From positions 992,001 through 1,056,000 of the forward strand of contig CP007152.1 in NCBI GenBank assembly GCA_000831005.1: 64,000 nucleotides of DNA, in the 5' to 3' direction. Source of the DNA: Marinobacter salarius (GTDB lineage: Bacteria > Pseudomonadota > Gammaproteobacteria > Pseudomonadales > Oleiphilaceae). This document shows, piece after piece, positions 20,101 through 28,386 of the stretch. Each line of letters opens with the position of its first letter. Within the stretch, counting starts at the first letter, position 1. The position numbers and the translations under genes are program-made. The notes beneath the pieces were generated by a model. It had not been told where the DNA came from and made no database searches. It worked only from the letters and a program-made list of their open reading frames with translations.

Positions 20101-20770
20101 CGGCTGTAGGCCTTGTTCAGACGGATTTCCAGGTAGTGCTGAAGCTTGGAGAGCATCTCAACGACGATCCAGTACATGATGGCGGCAACAATGAAGGCCT
20201 CGAAGTACAGGAAACTGCCGGCGGCCTCTTTCTGGGTGGCACCCATCAGCTCGGTAACCCCCAGGGTAAATGCCAGGGAGGTGGCTTGATCATGTCGATG
20301 AAGTAGTTCATCAGCGTGGGCAGTGCCACACGTGTGGCCTGGGGCAACACTATCCGTCGCATCAGCTGGCCGTTGGTCATGCCGATCGACAGGGCGGCTT
20401 CGGTCTGGCTGCGGTCCACACCCACGATGGCGGCACGTATCGATTCCGCCATGTACGCCGAAAAATGCATGGTCAGGCCCATGATGGTCGCCGTAACGCC
20501 GTCTATGACCGTCAATGCACTGACCAGTTGCGGCAGCCCGTAATAGAACAGGAACAACTGCACCAGCAGCGGAGTGCCCCGGAAAAAGGAAATGAACACG
20601 ATGGTCAGCTGATTGAGTACCGGGATGCGCAGCACCCGGACGATGGCGAACAGGCAGGCAAGGATCAGCGCCAGCACCATCCCGACGCCGGCCAGTTGCA
20701 GGGTGAGGGGCAGGTACCCGAGCAACACAGGTACCAGCCCAAGCATGTATTCGACGTTCAACACGTCCAT
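20097..20770 (-). CDS. Polar amino acid ABC transporter permease, one frameshift
   Basis: A HisM/GlnP-type inner-membrane permease, 224 residues after repair. The features are five or so hydrophobic helices, [20 protein letters not shown] (the conserved RGTPxLVQ), and the EAA loop [24 protein letters not shown]. The frame breaks near 20284 where AAGGCC lost a G, and the end continues as [18 protein letters not shown]. It lies between the binding protein and the ATPase. Confidence 0.9.
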
Positions 20771-20796
20771 AGCGAGTCAGGCCTTGGTGGCGCCCC

Positions 20797-21552
20797 TCAG
20801 GGCTGGGTGATGTCGGTGCCGAACCACTTCTCTGAAATGGAGGCCAGGGTTCCGTTGTCACGCAGGGCTGCCAGGGCCGCGTTTACTTCATCACGCAACG
20901 CTCGTCCGGCGTCCGTGTCGCGAAACGGGTAGGCGTTGGTGATCTGGGAGAACGTTGGGCCGGCGAGCTCCAGCGGCAGTGGCTTCTCCTTGATGATCTG
21001 GCTGGCACTGACCCGGTCCATAACGAAGGCGTCCACGCGACCCAGAGCGGTATCACGCTCCAGATTGCTCTCATAGGTTTTGATGTTGATTTGGTCTGCA
21101 TAGGGCAGTTCCCGCAACAGGGCCTCGAAGTTGGAGCCCAGATTCACCGCGACGGTTTTACCCTTCAGATCTTCCACACCCTCGACCTCGGTGTTGCCTT
21201 CCTTGGTCACTACCTGAGCACCGTCATAGACATACGGTTCGCTGAAAATGTAGGCCTTCTGGCGCTCCTCGGTGATGGTGATCTGGTTGGCAACGGTGTC
21301 GATGCGCCCGGATTCCAACATGCCAAACAGGCCTGAGAAGTTGGCGGTCTGGTACTGGATTTCACGCCCCATTTCCTTGCCAATTGCGTTCATCACATCA
21401 ACTTCAAACCCTTTGAGGGTATCCTGCTCCACAAAGGTAAACGGGAAATACTGGCCGGACATTCCGACTCTCAAGGGGTCTCCCTGGGCAAGAGCCGGAG
21501 CACTTACCATCATGGATACGATGATCAACGAATGAATCAATAGTGTTTTCAT
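20797..21552 (-). CDS. Polar amino acid ABC transporter substrate-binding protein
   Basis: A 251-residue periplasmic protein of the SBP_bac_3 family with signal peptide (LIIVSMMVSAPALAQ). Motifs are FPFTFVEQDTLKGFEVDVMNAIGKEMG, DTVANQITITEERQKAYIFSEPY and DLKGKTVAVNLGSNFEALL. The overall pattern is closest to cystine or polar amino acid binders. It is the first gene of a three-gene transporter operon. Confidence 0.9.
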   Translation of the reverse strand: MKTLLIHSLIIVSMMVSAPALAQGDPLRVGMSGQYFPFTFVEQDTLKGFEVDVMNAIGKEMGREIQYQTANFSGLFGMLESGRIDTVANQITITEERQKAYIFSEPYVYDGAQVVTKEGNTEVEGVEDLKGKTVAVNLGSNFEALLRELPYADQINIKTYESNLERDTALGRVDAFVMDRVSASQIIKEKPLPLELAGPTFSQITNAYPFRDTDAGRALRDEVNAALAALRDNGTLASISEKWFGTDITQP

Positions 21553-21611
21553 AGAACCTCCTTCCAGAGTTTGTCGCCTTCACGGCCCACGTTGGGACGA
21601 GCATGGAGTTA

Positions 21612-22946
21612 TCATACGCGCCCTTGGCGTTTATTGAGAGTCGCGGTAGCCGCGACGATGCTCTTTTCGATCACCCACAACCGATCCTGCCCCCAACAGC
21701 TGACCTCCCCGTAACGGAAGCTGGGAACGCCCCATAGCCCGCAGTCATACATGGCTTTGCGGTTGTTCTCCGCCCACTCACGCCAGCTTTGATCGTTCAA
21801 TAAAGCCTTGGCTTTCTGCCAGTCCAGGCCGGCTCGTTCGACGATCATTTTAAGACCGGCATCGGTTTCGGAGCGGATGCCTTCGGCATTGACGGCCCTG
21901 GCGTAGGCCAGCATGTAGTCGGTCTCGCGACCGAGTGAGCGGGCGTATTCGAACAAGGCATAGCATCTTTCCACGCCCGGCCCCAAAGGATCGGCGACGA
22001 AACCATACGGAATGCCCAGTTTGTTGGCCTCCCTTTTGGTGTCGTGGAAGATGTACCACTTTTTGGCATCCGGTACCGACTGCCCGCGCATCAACATGGG
22101 CAGAACCGGTCTCAATTGAAGAGGAATATTCCACGCCTTGGCCAACTGGACTGCTCGCTCCAGGCTCAGATAGGAGTATGGGCTGCGGATGGAAAAGAAG
22201 ACCTCAAGGGTGGTGGTCGCTCGATGGCCGTCAGCCGGGCTGGGGCTGCTACTCATCAAATCGGACCATGTGCGCGTGAAAAGGACCGCATCGGGGACGT
22301 CCCGGTTCAGTCCCTGTTCGTTTAGACGCCGCTCAAGATGATCCAGGCGGTCCACACCCCAGAACCATTCACCCAGGTACCTCGTCATGCTGCCTTGATA
22401 GTGCCCTAGCCTCCGGAGCAACCGTTCATTCTCGGACAGCTGTGCGTGGTCATACCTTGCGGGCGCTGTGTCCGGTGGCGAGCCGGAATGTGAATGCCAT
22501 AGATCTTCCAGCACACGCACGGCGGTTATCAGCCCTTCACCGGTTTTTTCTGCATTGAGCAGACGGGCCGTGGCTGTCGTCAGTTCGGTCTCGGAGGGCG
22601 CCGTTGGCCGGTCTGGAGGCGTGAAGCCGTATAGTTGTGCGAGCCTTGTAGCGTCCTGTTGCGCCCAGGTGCGCCAGAGAGCCGGCTCGGGGTACATGTT
22701 GTCGTCCAGTTGCCAGACAGTATGGACCCGGAAACGCACATAAAAACGTTCCTGTAGCTGGATAAGCGCCTGCAACAGGGGCAGCCCAAATGGGTCACGG
22801 GGGTTTACGAACACCTGGACAAGATCGCTCTCACCCCGCGTCTTTGCCCGTAGGTTGTGAAGGGATCGTTGCAGAGCGTATCGGGGCGCACTGGAAAGGG
22901 CACGGGCGAGCCAGGGCATAACATCGGCTTTGACCGGACGGCGCAT
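21612..22946 (-). CDS. Double DsbA-like thioredoxin-fold protein (HCCA isomerase/GST-kappa type)
   Basis: The 444 residues form two consecutive DsbA/2-hydroxychromene-2-carboxylate isomerase domains, about 40-235 and 245-440. The second has the HCCA/GST-kappa active-site stretch FFSIRSPYSYLSLERAV and the conserved tail YDCGLWGVPSFRYGEVSCWGQDR. The first has VFVNPRDPFGLPLLQAL at the same place. Neither has a CxxC, so a disulfide oxidase role is unlikely; glutathione-dependent isomerase or transferase chemistry fits better. There is no signal peptide. It lies 18 bases after a TVP38 gene, at the end of the ECF-sigma gene run. Confidence 0.82.
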   Translation of the reverse strand: MRRPVKADVMPWLARALSSAPRYALQRSLHNLRAKTRGESDLVQVFVNPRDPFGLPLLQALIQLQERFYVRFRVHTVWQLDDNMYPEPALWRTWAQQDATRLAQLYGFTPPDRPTAPSETELTTATARLLNAEKTGEGLITAVRVLEDLWHSHSGSPPDTAPARYDHAQLSENERLLRRLGHYQGSMTRYLGEWFWGVDRLDHLERRLNEQGLNRDVPDAVLFTRTWSDLMSSSPSPADGHRATTTLEVFFSIRSPYSYLSLERAVQLAKAWNIPLQLRPVLPMLMRGQSVPDAKKWYIFHDTKREANKLGIPYGFVADPLGPGVERCYALFEYARSLGRETDYMLAYARAVNAEGIRSETDAGLKMIVERAGLDWQKAKALLNDQSWREWAENNRKAMYDCGLWGVPSFRYGEVSCWGQDRLWVIEKSIVAATATLNKRQGRV

Positions 22947-22964
22947 AAGGTCGTCTCTTTGTTG

Positions 22965-23636
22965 TTATTGGTTAAGTTGAAGCCAGCGCGCCAGCTGCGA
23001 GCCGGGGTTTCGGCTGATGGACCACGGCAACCATACCATCACTGCCAGGATAATCGCGCCTGCGGCGACGGTAAGTACCGGATTCAACGTGAACGTGTTC
23101 CCCAGGCCTGCAAACACCACCGTCATTGGCAGCATGCCAACGAAGGTGGCAATCGCAAAGCGCCAGGCGCGTATGGCAGTGACGCCGGCGGCGTAACTGA
23201 TCAGGGCGAACGAGAAAACGGGTATCAGCCGGGTCAGCAGGATGGCAATGGTGAGAAAGCGTTGCGAGCCATCCCGTGCAAGCACAGGGTTGTCCGGAAA
23301 ACGTTTGCAGATCACCTCGCGTCCGAGGCAACGGGCAACCCAGAACGCCGCCATGGCGCCCAGCAGGGCACCGGTTGCTGCAATGGCGGTTCCCTCAAGC
23401 ACACCAAACGCCAGACCTGCGGTTGCACTGACCGGAAGGGTGGGAATCGGGCCTATCACAACCGCCATCGTCATCAGCAGCATCAGCAACAGTGGGCCGG
23501 CAGCCCCCTGGCTTTTCAGCCATTGTGCAAGGGCATCTGGAGACAGGTCCGCGGGTATTCCCAATATCTGCAGCAGCCACCAGGCACCTGCCAGGGCAGC
23601 CATTACCACAACAACGATGGCGATTCTCAGTGTCAT
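22965..23636 (-). CDS. TVP38/TMEM64 (DedA-superfamily) membrane protein
   Basis: A 223-residue inner-membrane protein with five or six hydrophobic segments. The SNARE-associated/VTT domain shows GPIPTLPVSATAGLAFGVLEG, FWVARCLGREVI and the RLIPVFSFALISYAAGVT loop. These proteins are linked to lipid scrambling and membrane stress. ATG 23636 overlaps the stop of the upstream permuted-papain gene (ATGA), so the two are coupled. It is paralogous to the N-terminal domain of the fusion protein at 26110. Confidence 0.88.
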   Translation of the reverse strand: MTLRIAIVVVVMAALAGAWWLLQILGIPADLSPDALAQWLKSQGAAGPLLLMLLMTMAVVIGPIPTLPVSATAGLAFGVLEGTAIAATGALLGAMAAFWVARCLGREVICKRFPDNPVLARDGSQRFLTIAILLTRLIPVFSFALISYAAGVTAIRAWRFAIATFVGMLPMTVVFAGLGNTFTLNPVLTVAAGAIILAVMVWLPWSISRNPGSQLARWLQLNQ

Positions 23637-24385
23637 TCCGCCCACCGGAACCCCCGGTAATCAAACCCTTGTTCCAGTGTGGGTTTAACGACGTCGAAAT
23701 ACGGGGAGGCGTCGAAATCCCGGGGCGCAAATAGAGAATGGTGGCGAATCCGGAAGTACTCGCGTTTTTGCGCGTCGCAAGCCGGATCACCTTCTGATTC
23801 GGACAGGCTTACGGGCAGTATCGGGTAACGGAGGGCCTGGAATCCCTCGGCGATGAATGTGGAGCAGATCGCCCGCGTGGGATCACCGCTGCCAAGGGCC
23901 AGAAGCGAACGTCGGTAACGGGACGGTACCGGTGGCGTCGGGCACAGGTAGCGTGCCAGATCCCAGACGTTTTTCAGATCGTACTGGTGGCCGAGCCGGC
24001 TTTTCGAGTAATCCACAAGCTTGTCGATATCATTGTCAGTGAGTCCGACCGGGCGACAGATGCGGGTATGGGTGTTGCGGTATGCCGACAACGAAAGCGG
24101 GCGAATACCTTCCTCAAGATCCGCCTCGATCAGTACATGTGGCTCGCCATTGCCGGCGGCGCCAAGGCCCGCGTTCGGTCCCAGGTAAAGGGCGGCGTGC
24201 GACCAGGTTGACTGAGTCAGGTACTTGATGGCCACACTGATTCGCGTATTTCCCTCCACCAGTAAAACGTCGCCGGGCTGAAGAGTTTTTTCCAGGGCCT
24301 CCCAGGCGGAGGTGCGCACCGAGTGTTGGGTGACCTGTTTTGAAAGATAGGTGGTCAGGCGCCGTGACAGCCAGTTCAGTAGCAT
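23633..24385 (-). CDS. YiiX-like permuted papain (NlpC/P60 superfamily) protein
   Basis: A 250-residue protein. Catalytic-type residues occur in permuted order: the histidine in TQSTWSHAALYLG near residue 60 and the cysteine in RAICSTFIAEGFQAL near residue 177. The start LQPGDVLLVEGNTRISVAIKYL is typical of the YiiX/lipo-like subgroup. Members are thought to hydrolyse amide or thioester bonds in lipids or wall peptides. No signal peptide is evident. ATG 24385 has GGAG 8 bases upstream. It overlaps the TVP38 gene by 4 bases. Confidence 0.82.
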   Translation of the reverse strand: MLLNWLSRRLTTYLSKQVTQHSVRTSAWEALEKTLQPGDVLLVEGNTRISVAIKYLTQSTWSHAALYLGPNAGLGAAGNGEPHVLIEADLEEGIRPLSLSAYRNTHTRICRPVGLTDNDIDKLVDYSKSRLGHQYDLKNVWDLARYLCPTPPVPSRYRRSLLALGSGDPTRAICSTFIAEGFQALRYPILPVSLSESEGDPACDAQKREYFRIRHHSLFAPRDFDASPYFDVVKPTLEQGFDYRGFRWAE

Positions 24386-24466
24386 CGGTACTCCGGTTGT
24401 TGGCGGTAGGTTGATAGCAACAAGGACAAACAACCGGACTGACTGTTACAACGCCCTGGCGCCGTT

Positions 24467-24877
24467 TTACGCAGCATTGGGAGCCGGTTGCCTCGAAAGC
24501 GTAAGCGTATCGTAATCACGAAGCAGATACAGCGCCGCGCATGCGGCGAGCATGGGCCAGGCCGCAAAGAACAGGAGGTTATCGAAAGGCTGCAGGTATT
24601 TCGCGAATGAGGACAGGGTGGAAGCACCGTGGAAGATCAGGAGTGCGCCGTAAGTCCAGGTTTTCAGAAGGCCAGCAACAAACATCAGTATCAGCACAAG
24701 TTGTGCGATGCCGATGAGGTAGACGGCTGTCTCGCCAAGGCCATCGAGCCCGTAGAATGAATCGAAAACCTTGATAGCGTGCTCGGGCTGAACCAGTTTA
24801 TCCAGGGTCCAGACCAGAAAAACAACGAAAACACCAAGTCGAAGTAACAGCAGGGCAAGGGGTAACTGCTTGGGCAT
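24467..24877 (-). CDS. DoxX-like membrane protein
   Basis: A 136-residue protein with four hydrophobic helices (about 8-25, 45-70, 75-95, 100-118) and the DoxX-type opening LALLLLRLGVFVVFLVWTLDKLVQPEHAI. DoxX-like proteins are linked to quinone or thiol redox reactions in the membrane. It begins 148 bases after the anti-sigma gene and has its own candidate ECF-type promoter upstream (24916-24938). AAAGGAGA precedes the ATG. Confidence 0.8.
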   Translation of the reverse strand: MPKQLPLALLLLRLGVFVVFLVWTLDKLVQPEHAIKVFDSFYGLDGLGETAVYLIGIAQLVLILMFVAGLLKTWTYGALLIFHGASTLSSFAKYLQPFDNLLFFAAWPMLAACAALYLLRDYDTLTLSRQPAPNAA

Positions 24878-24915
24878 TCCATATCTCCTTTCGAATTTTG
24901 AATGATCGTTCCAGA

Positions 24916-24938
24916 GACAGAGCGGCGGTGTGGGAGTT
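24916..24938 (-). promoter_or_regulatory. Possible ECF-type promoter before the DoxX gene
   Basis: On the minus strand AAC (24938-24936) and GTC (24918-24916) lie 17 bases apart inside GGAACT...CTGTCTC, the same spacing as the two stronger motifs at 25917 and 26056. The match covers only six bases. Confidence 0.35.
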
Positions 24939-25024
24939 CCATTGGCAAGCGAAAAGAGTGGTTCTGTCAGAGCCTGGTGTAACGTCCGGAAGGGGCGGGT
25001 GTCGTTAAACGAAAGCGAAGAGCA

Positions 25025-25288
25025 TCACGGGTCCGACGTGTCGTTTCCGGAGTGCCGAGCGTTGAGCGACTCACTGACACGTTCGTCAATCCGGCGTACC
25101 AGATCTTCGTCCAGCTGCTGGCTCGAGTGGGCGTTCATAAGCTCTATGCTGGCCCGCAGGCTGCCAATGAAGCTACGACATCGACCGCACATCAGCAGGT
25201 GCATTTTCACAGACATTACTTTCCCGGTGCCCAACTCACCGTCAATGTAATCACTGGCGATGCGAGCCAGATCCCGGCACATTAACAT
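25025..25288 (-). CDS. Zinc-binding anti-sigma factor (ZAS/zf-HC2)
   Basis: An 87-residue cytosolic protein without a membrane segment. The N-terminal 45 residues hold the ZAS motif H-x3-C-x2-C in KMHLLMCGRCRSF and an upstream CRDLARIASDYIDGELG helix. Such proteins hold an ECF sigma factor inactive, often releasing it when cysteines are oxidised or metal is lost. The start overlaps the 3' end of the sigma gene by 7 bases, so the two are co-translated. Confidence 0.9.
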   Translation of the reverse strand: MLMCRDLARIASDYIDGELGTGKVMSVKMHLLMCGRCRSFIGSLRASIELMNAHSSQQLDEDLVRRIDERVSESLNARHSGNDTSDP

Positions 25289-25902
25289 TCGCCTGTCTCC
25301 TGAAATGTCTCAACCATCAGAAAGATTTTCTGCCGTGCCCGATGCAGGAGCACGCGCAGGTTAGAGGCGCTGACATCCAGAATGTTACACACGTCGTCGG
25401 ATTTGTGCTGATGCGCTTCGTACAACATCAATGCTGATCGCTGCGTTTCCGGCAGTGCGGACAGGTGTCGATCAAGGCAGTCGCTCAGTGCACCGTTCTC
25501 CATCAGTGCCTGGGCGGACTCATTGGTTTTCAGGCTCGGCGGTGTGGCCCAGCGACCATTGGGCGCAAAGCGGGCGGCGAGGTCCGGGTCCAGCGCTTCC
25601 GAAAAATCCGCGTTCACTTCCCGCTTCGTCTTTCGGAGATGATTCTTGGCCCGGTTTGCCACGATACGGTGCAACCATGTCTTCAGGCCGGAACGGCCCT
25701 CAAATGTCTGAACGGCGTCGATAACCGTCACCCAGCAATCCTGGACAATTTCCTCTGCCGAGGCGTGATCAAGGTAAAAGCGGGCGACGGCCATCATGCC
25801 AGGGGTGTATAAACGCACAGCCTCGCGAAAGGCGCCCTGGTTCCCCGACTTCAGGCCGGTGATGAGGATGTCGTCGTCAGATTGGTGCGTTGTGGTTTCC
25901 AT
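25282..25902 (-). CDS. ECF-type RNA polymerase sigma factor
   Basis: A 206-residue sigma-70 family protein. Region 2 runs from about 25 to 95, with HASAEEIVQDCWVTVIDAV (2.2) and LKTWLHRIVANRAKNHLRK (2.4/2.5). Region 4 is at 140-200, with LPETQRSALMLYEAHQHKSDDVCNILDVSASNLRVLLHRARQ. It is encoded with its anti-sigma factor, and its own upstream region contains a TAACA-N14-GTGTC motif that recurs before the divergent flavoprotein gene. Autoregulation is therefore likely. Confidence 0.92.
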   Translation of the reverse strand: METTTHQSDDDILITGLKSGNQGAFREAVRLYTPGMMAVARFYLDHASAEEIVQDCWVTVIDAVQTFEGRSGLKTWLHRIVANRAKNHLRKTKREVNADFSEALDPDLAARFAPNGRWATPPSLKTNESAQALMENGALSDCLDRHLSALPETQRSALMLYEAHQHKSDDVCNILDVSASNLRVLLHRARQKIFLMVETFQETGEC

Positions 25903-25916
25903 TCCGTATACCCCAG

Positions 25917-25940
25917 GACACCCGCGTTAGAGCGTTGTTA
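25917..25940 (-). promoter_or_regulatory. Candidate ECF promoter of the sigma/anti-sigma operon
   Basis: Minus strand TAACA-N14-GTGTC, with the -10-like GTGTC about 14 bases before the sigma ATG. The same ten fixed bases with the same spacing occur at 26056-26079 on the plus strand before the divergent gene, which makes a shared promoter element the simplest reading. Confidence 0.6.
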
Positions 25941-26055
25941 TAAACATGTTATTGGACATCCAGAGCGGCCTGGACAATGGTATGTCTATAGTCGCAGCCA
26001 TTAGTTCCAGTAATGATGAGTCACTGCTCAAAAAAATTTTAGACCCTGGCTGCTG

Positions 26056-26079
26056 TAACATCCAGCGCTTTGGCGTGTC
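26056..26079 (+). promoter_or_regulatory. Candidate ECF promoter of the TVP38-flavoprotein gene
   Basis: TAACA at 26056-26060, 14 bases, then GTGTC at 26075-26079, about 30 bases before the first ATG. Identical bipartite pattern to that before the sigma gene. Confidence 0.6.
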
Positions 26080-26109
26080 TCTCAGAGCAACCGTTTTCAC
26101 TTTTAATTT

Positions 26110-28310
26110 ATGGATTTAGCTATGAACTCCAAAAAGCTCGTTTTGCTGCTGGTTATCGGTGTCGTGGTTGCACTGTTTGTCAGTTTTGGCGGTCACGAGA
26201 TACTCACGCTGGAAAACCTGCAGAAACACCAGTCTGCCATTGAACAGTGGATCAGTCAGAATATGCTGGCGGCGGTGCTTGGGTTTGCTGGAGTGTATGT
26301 GGTGGTAACGGCGCTGTCGCTGCCCGGTGCCGCGATCATGACGCTGGCCGGCGGTGCCTTTTTCGGTAATGTCTATGGTCTGGTTGCAGTATCCATTGCA
26401 TCGACCATCGGTGCCTCACTTGCGTTCCTGGTGGCCAGGTTTCTGATGCGGGATACCTTGCGGGAGAAGTACGCGGAAACCGTCGCAAAGATGGACCGTG
26501 GCATCAAGAAAGACGGTGCGTTCTATCTTGCCACCCTGCGTCTGGTACCGGTATTTCCGTTCTTCCTGATTAACCTGGCGATGGGCCTGACCGCCATGAA
26601 GCTGAAGACCTACGCTCTGGTGAGCTGGGCGGCGATGCTGCCGGGTACCTTTGTGTATGTAAACGCCGGCACCCAGCTGTCGACGATTGAAACCACCAGC
26701 GACATTGTGTCGGCCAATATTCTGCTGTCTTTCGCGCTGTTGGGGGTGTTCCCGCTGATCGCCAAGTTTGTTGTCGGTTTCATTCGCAAGCGCCGGGTGT
26801 ACGCCGGCTGGCAGAAACCAGAGTCGTTTGATTACAACCTGCTGGTGATTGGCGGTGGCTCGGCGGGCCTGGTGTCGGCGTACATTGCCGCAGCGGTTAA
26901 GGCCAAGGTGGCGCTGATCGAGAAAGACAAAATGGGCGGAGACTGCCTCAACACCGGTTGCGTGCCGTCCAAGGCGCTGATTCGCAGTGCCAAGGCGGCC
27001 GACACCCTGCGCCAGGCGAATCGTTATGGCCTGGAGTCGGTACCGGTAAAAGGCTCCTTTGCCAATATCATGGCGAGGGTGAAAGAAGTCATCGCCAAGG
27101 TGGAACCCCACGACTCGCCCGAGCGCTTCCGCAAACTGGGTGTTGACTGCATCTCCGGTACCGCCAGCTTCGTATCGCCCTGGGAGCTGGAAGTGGTCCA
27201 TAGCGACGGTCACACCGAGCGCCTGACCGCGCGCAGTATTGTGGTGGCCACTGGGGGCAAGCCGGCAGTGCCGCCCATTCCCGGTTTGGCGGACATGGAG
27301 CCGCTGACATCGGACAATCTATGGTCCCTGCAGACCCAGCCTGAGCGCTTGCTGGTACTTGGTGGCGGCCCCATTGGCTCGGAACTGGCCCATGCCTTTG
27401 CGAGGCTTGGCAGCAAGGTGATCCAGGTGGAAATGGGCGAGCGTTTGCTGGCCAAGGAAGACGCCGATGTCTCCGAGGTCATCCGGAAACAGTTTGAACA
27501 GGATGGCATTGATCTGCGGCTTAACCACGCCGCCAAGGAGTTCGCTGTCGAGGACGGAGAAAAGGTGGCCTACTGCGAGTTCAACGGCGAGCGCGTGAGG
27601 ATCGTGTTTGACCAGGTTCTGGTTGCTGTTGGTCGTGCCGCTCGAACTGACGGCCTGGGGCTGGAAAAGATTGGGGTGGAAACCCTGCCCAATGGCACTG
27701 TGCCAGTGGCAGAAGACATGAGCATGCGCTTCCCCAACGTCTTCGCCTGTGGCGATGTGGCCGGGCCCTATCAGTTCACCCACGCGGCGGCTCACCAGGC
27801 CTGGTACGCGGCAGTGAACGGTCTGTTTGGCGAGTTCAAGCGTTTCCAGGTGGATTACCGGGTGATGCCTTGGGTGACCTTTACCTCGCCGGAGGTGGCC
27901 AGGGTCGGCCTTAGCGAGGCCGAAGCCAAGGAAAAAGGTGTGGCTTACGAAGTCACCCGCTATGGCCTGGACGACCTGGATCGTGCCATTGCTGAGAGTG
28001 AGGATTACGGTTTTATCAAGGTGCTCACGCCGCCAGGGAAGGACAAGATTCTGGGTGCCGTCGTGGTCGGTGTGCACGCCGGCGAGATACTGGCCGAGTT
28101 CACCCTGGCCATGAAGCACGGCCTGGGCCTGAACAAAATTCTGGGCACTATCCACCTTACCCGACCTGGAACGAATCAGCCAAGTATGCCGCTGGAGAGT
28201 GGAAGCGCGAACACGCACCCCAGGGTATTCTCAAACTGCTTGAGAAACTTCACGGCTGGCGCCGTGGCAAACAGACCGGCGACAAGGCCGGCCGGGAAGT
28301 AACAACGTAA
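26110..28310 (+). CDS. TVP38 membrane domain fused to a mercuric-reductase-like flavoprotein, one frameshift
   Basis: The 733-residue fusion has an N-terminal TVP38/TMEM64 domain (about 1-235, five or six membrane helices, VARFLMRDTLREKYAETV and LRLVPVFPFFLINLAMGL) and a C-terminal FAD/NAD disulfide oxidoreductase. The latter has GGGSAGLVSAYIAA, the redox pair C279-x4-C284 in GGDCLNTGCVPSK, the NADPH fold VLGGGPIGSELAHA, and ACGDVAGPYQFTHAA. The frame breaks near 28155, after which the restored end reads HPYPTWNES. MerA-type metal-binding cysteines at the C-terminus are absent. It may reduce a membrane thiol or quinone. ATG 26122 is an alternative start. Confidence 0.9.
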
Positions 28311-28320
28311 AACAGAATAA

Positions 28321-28351
28321 GTGCAGGTGTTACAGGGCCTGCACCTTTTTT
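28321..28351 (+). terminator. Rho-independent terminator after the flavoprotein gene
   Basis: GTGCAGG (28321-28327) pairs with CCTGCAC (28338-28344), 10-base loop, followed by C and six T. It lies 10 bases after the stop codon. Confidence 0.88.
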
Positions 28352-28386
28352 GGCACTCATAGATTCATCGTCAACACGGAGCAGCT

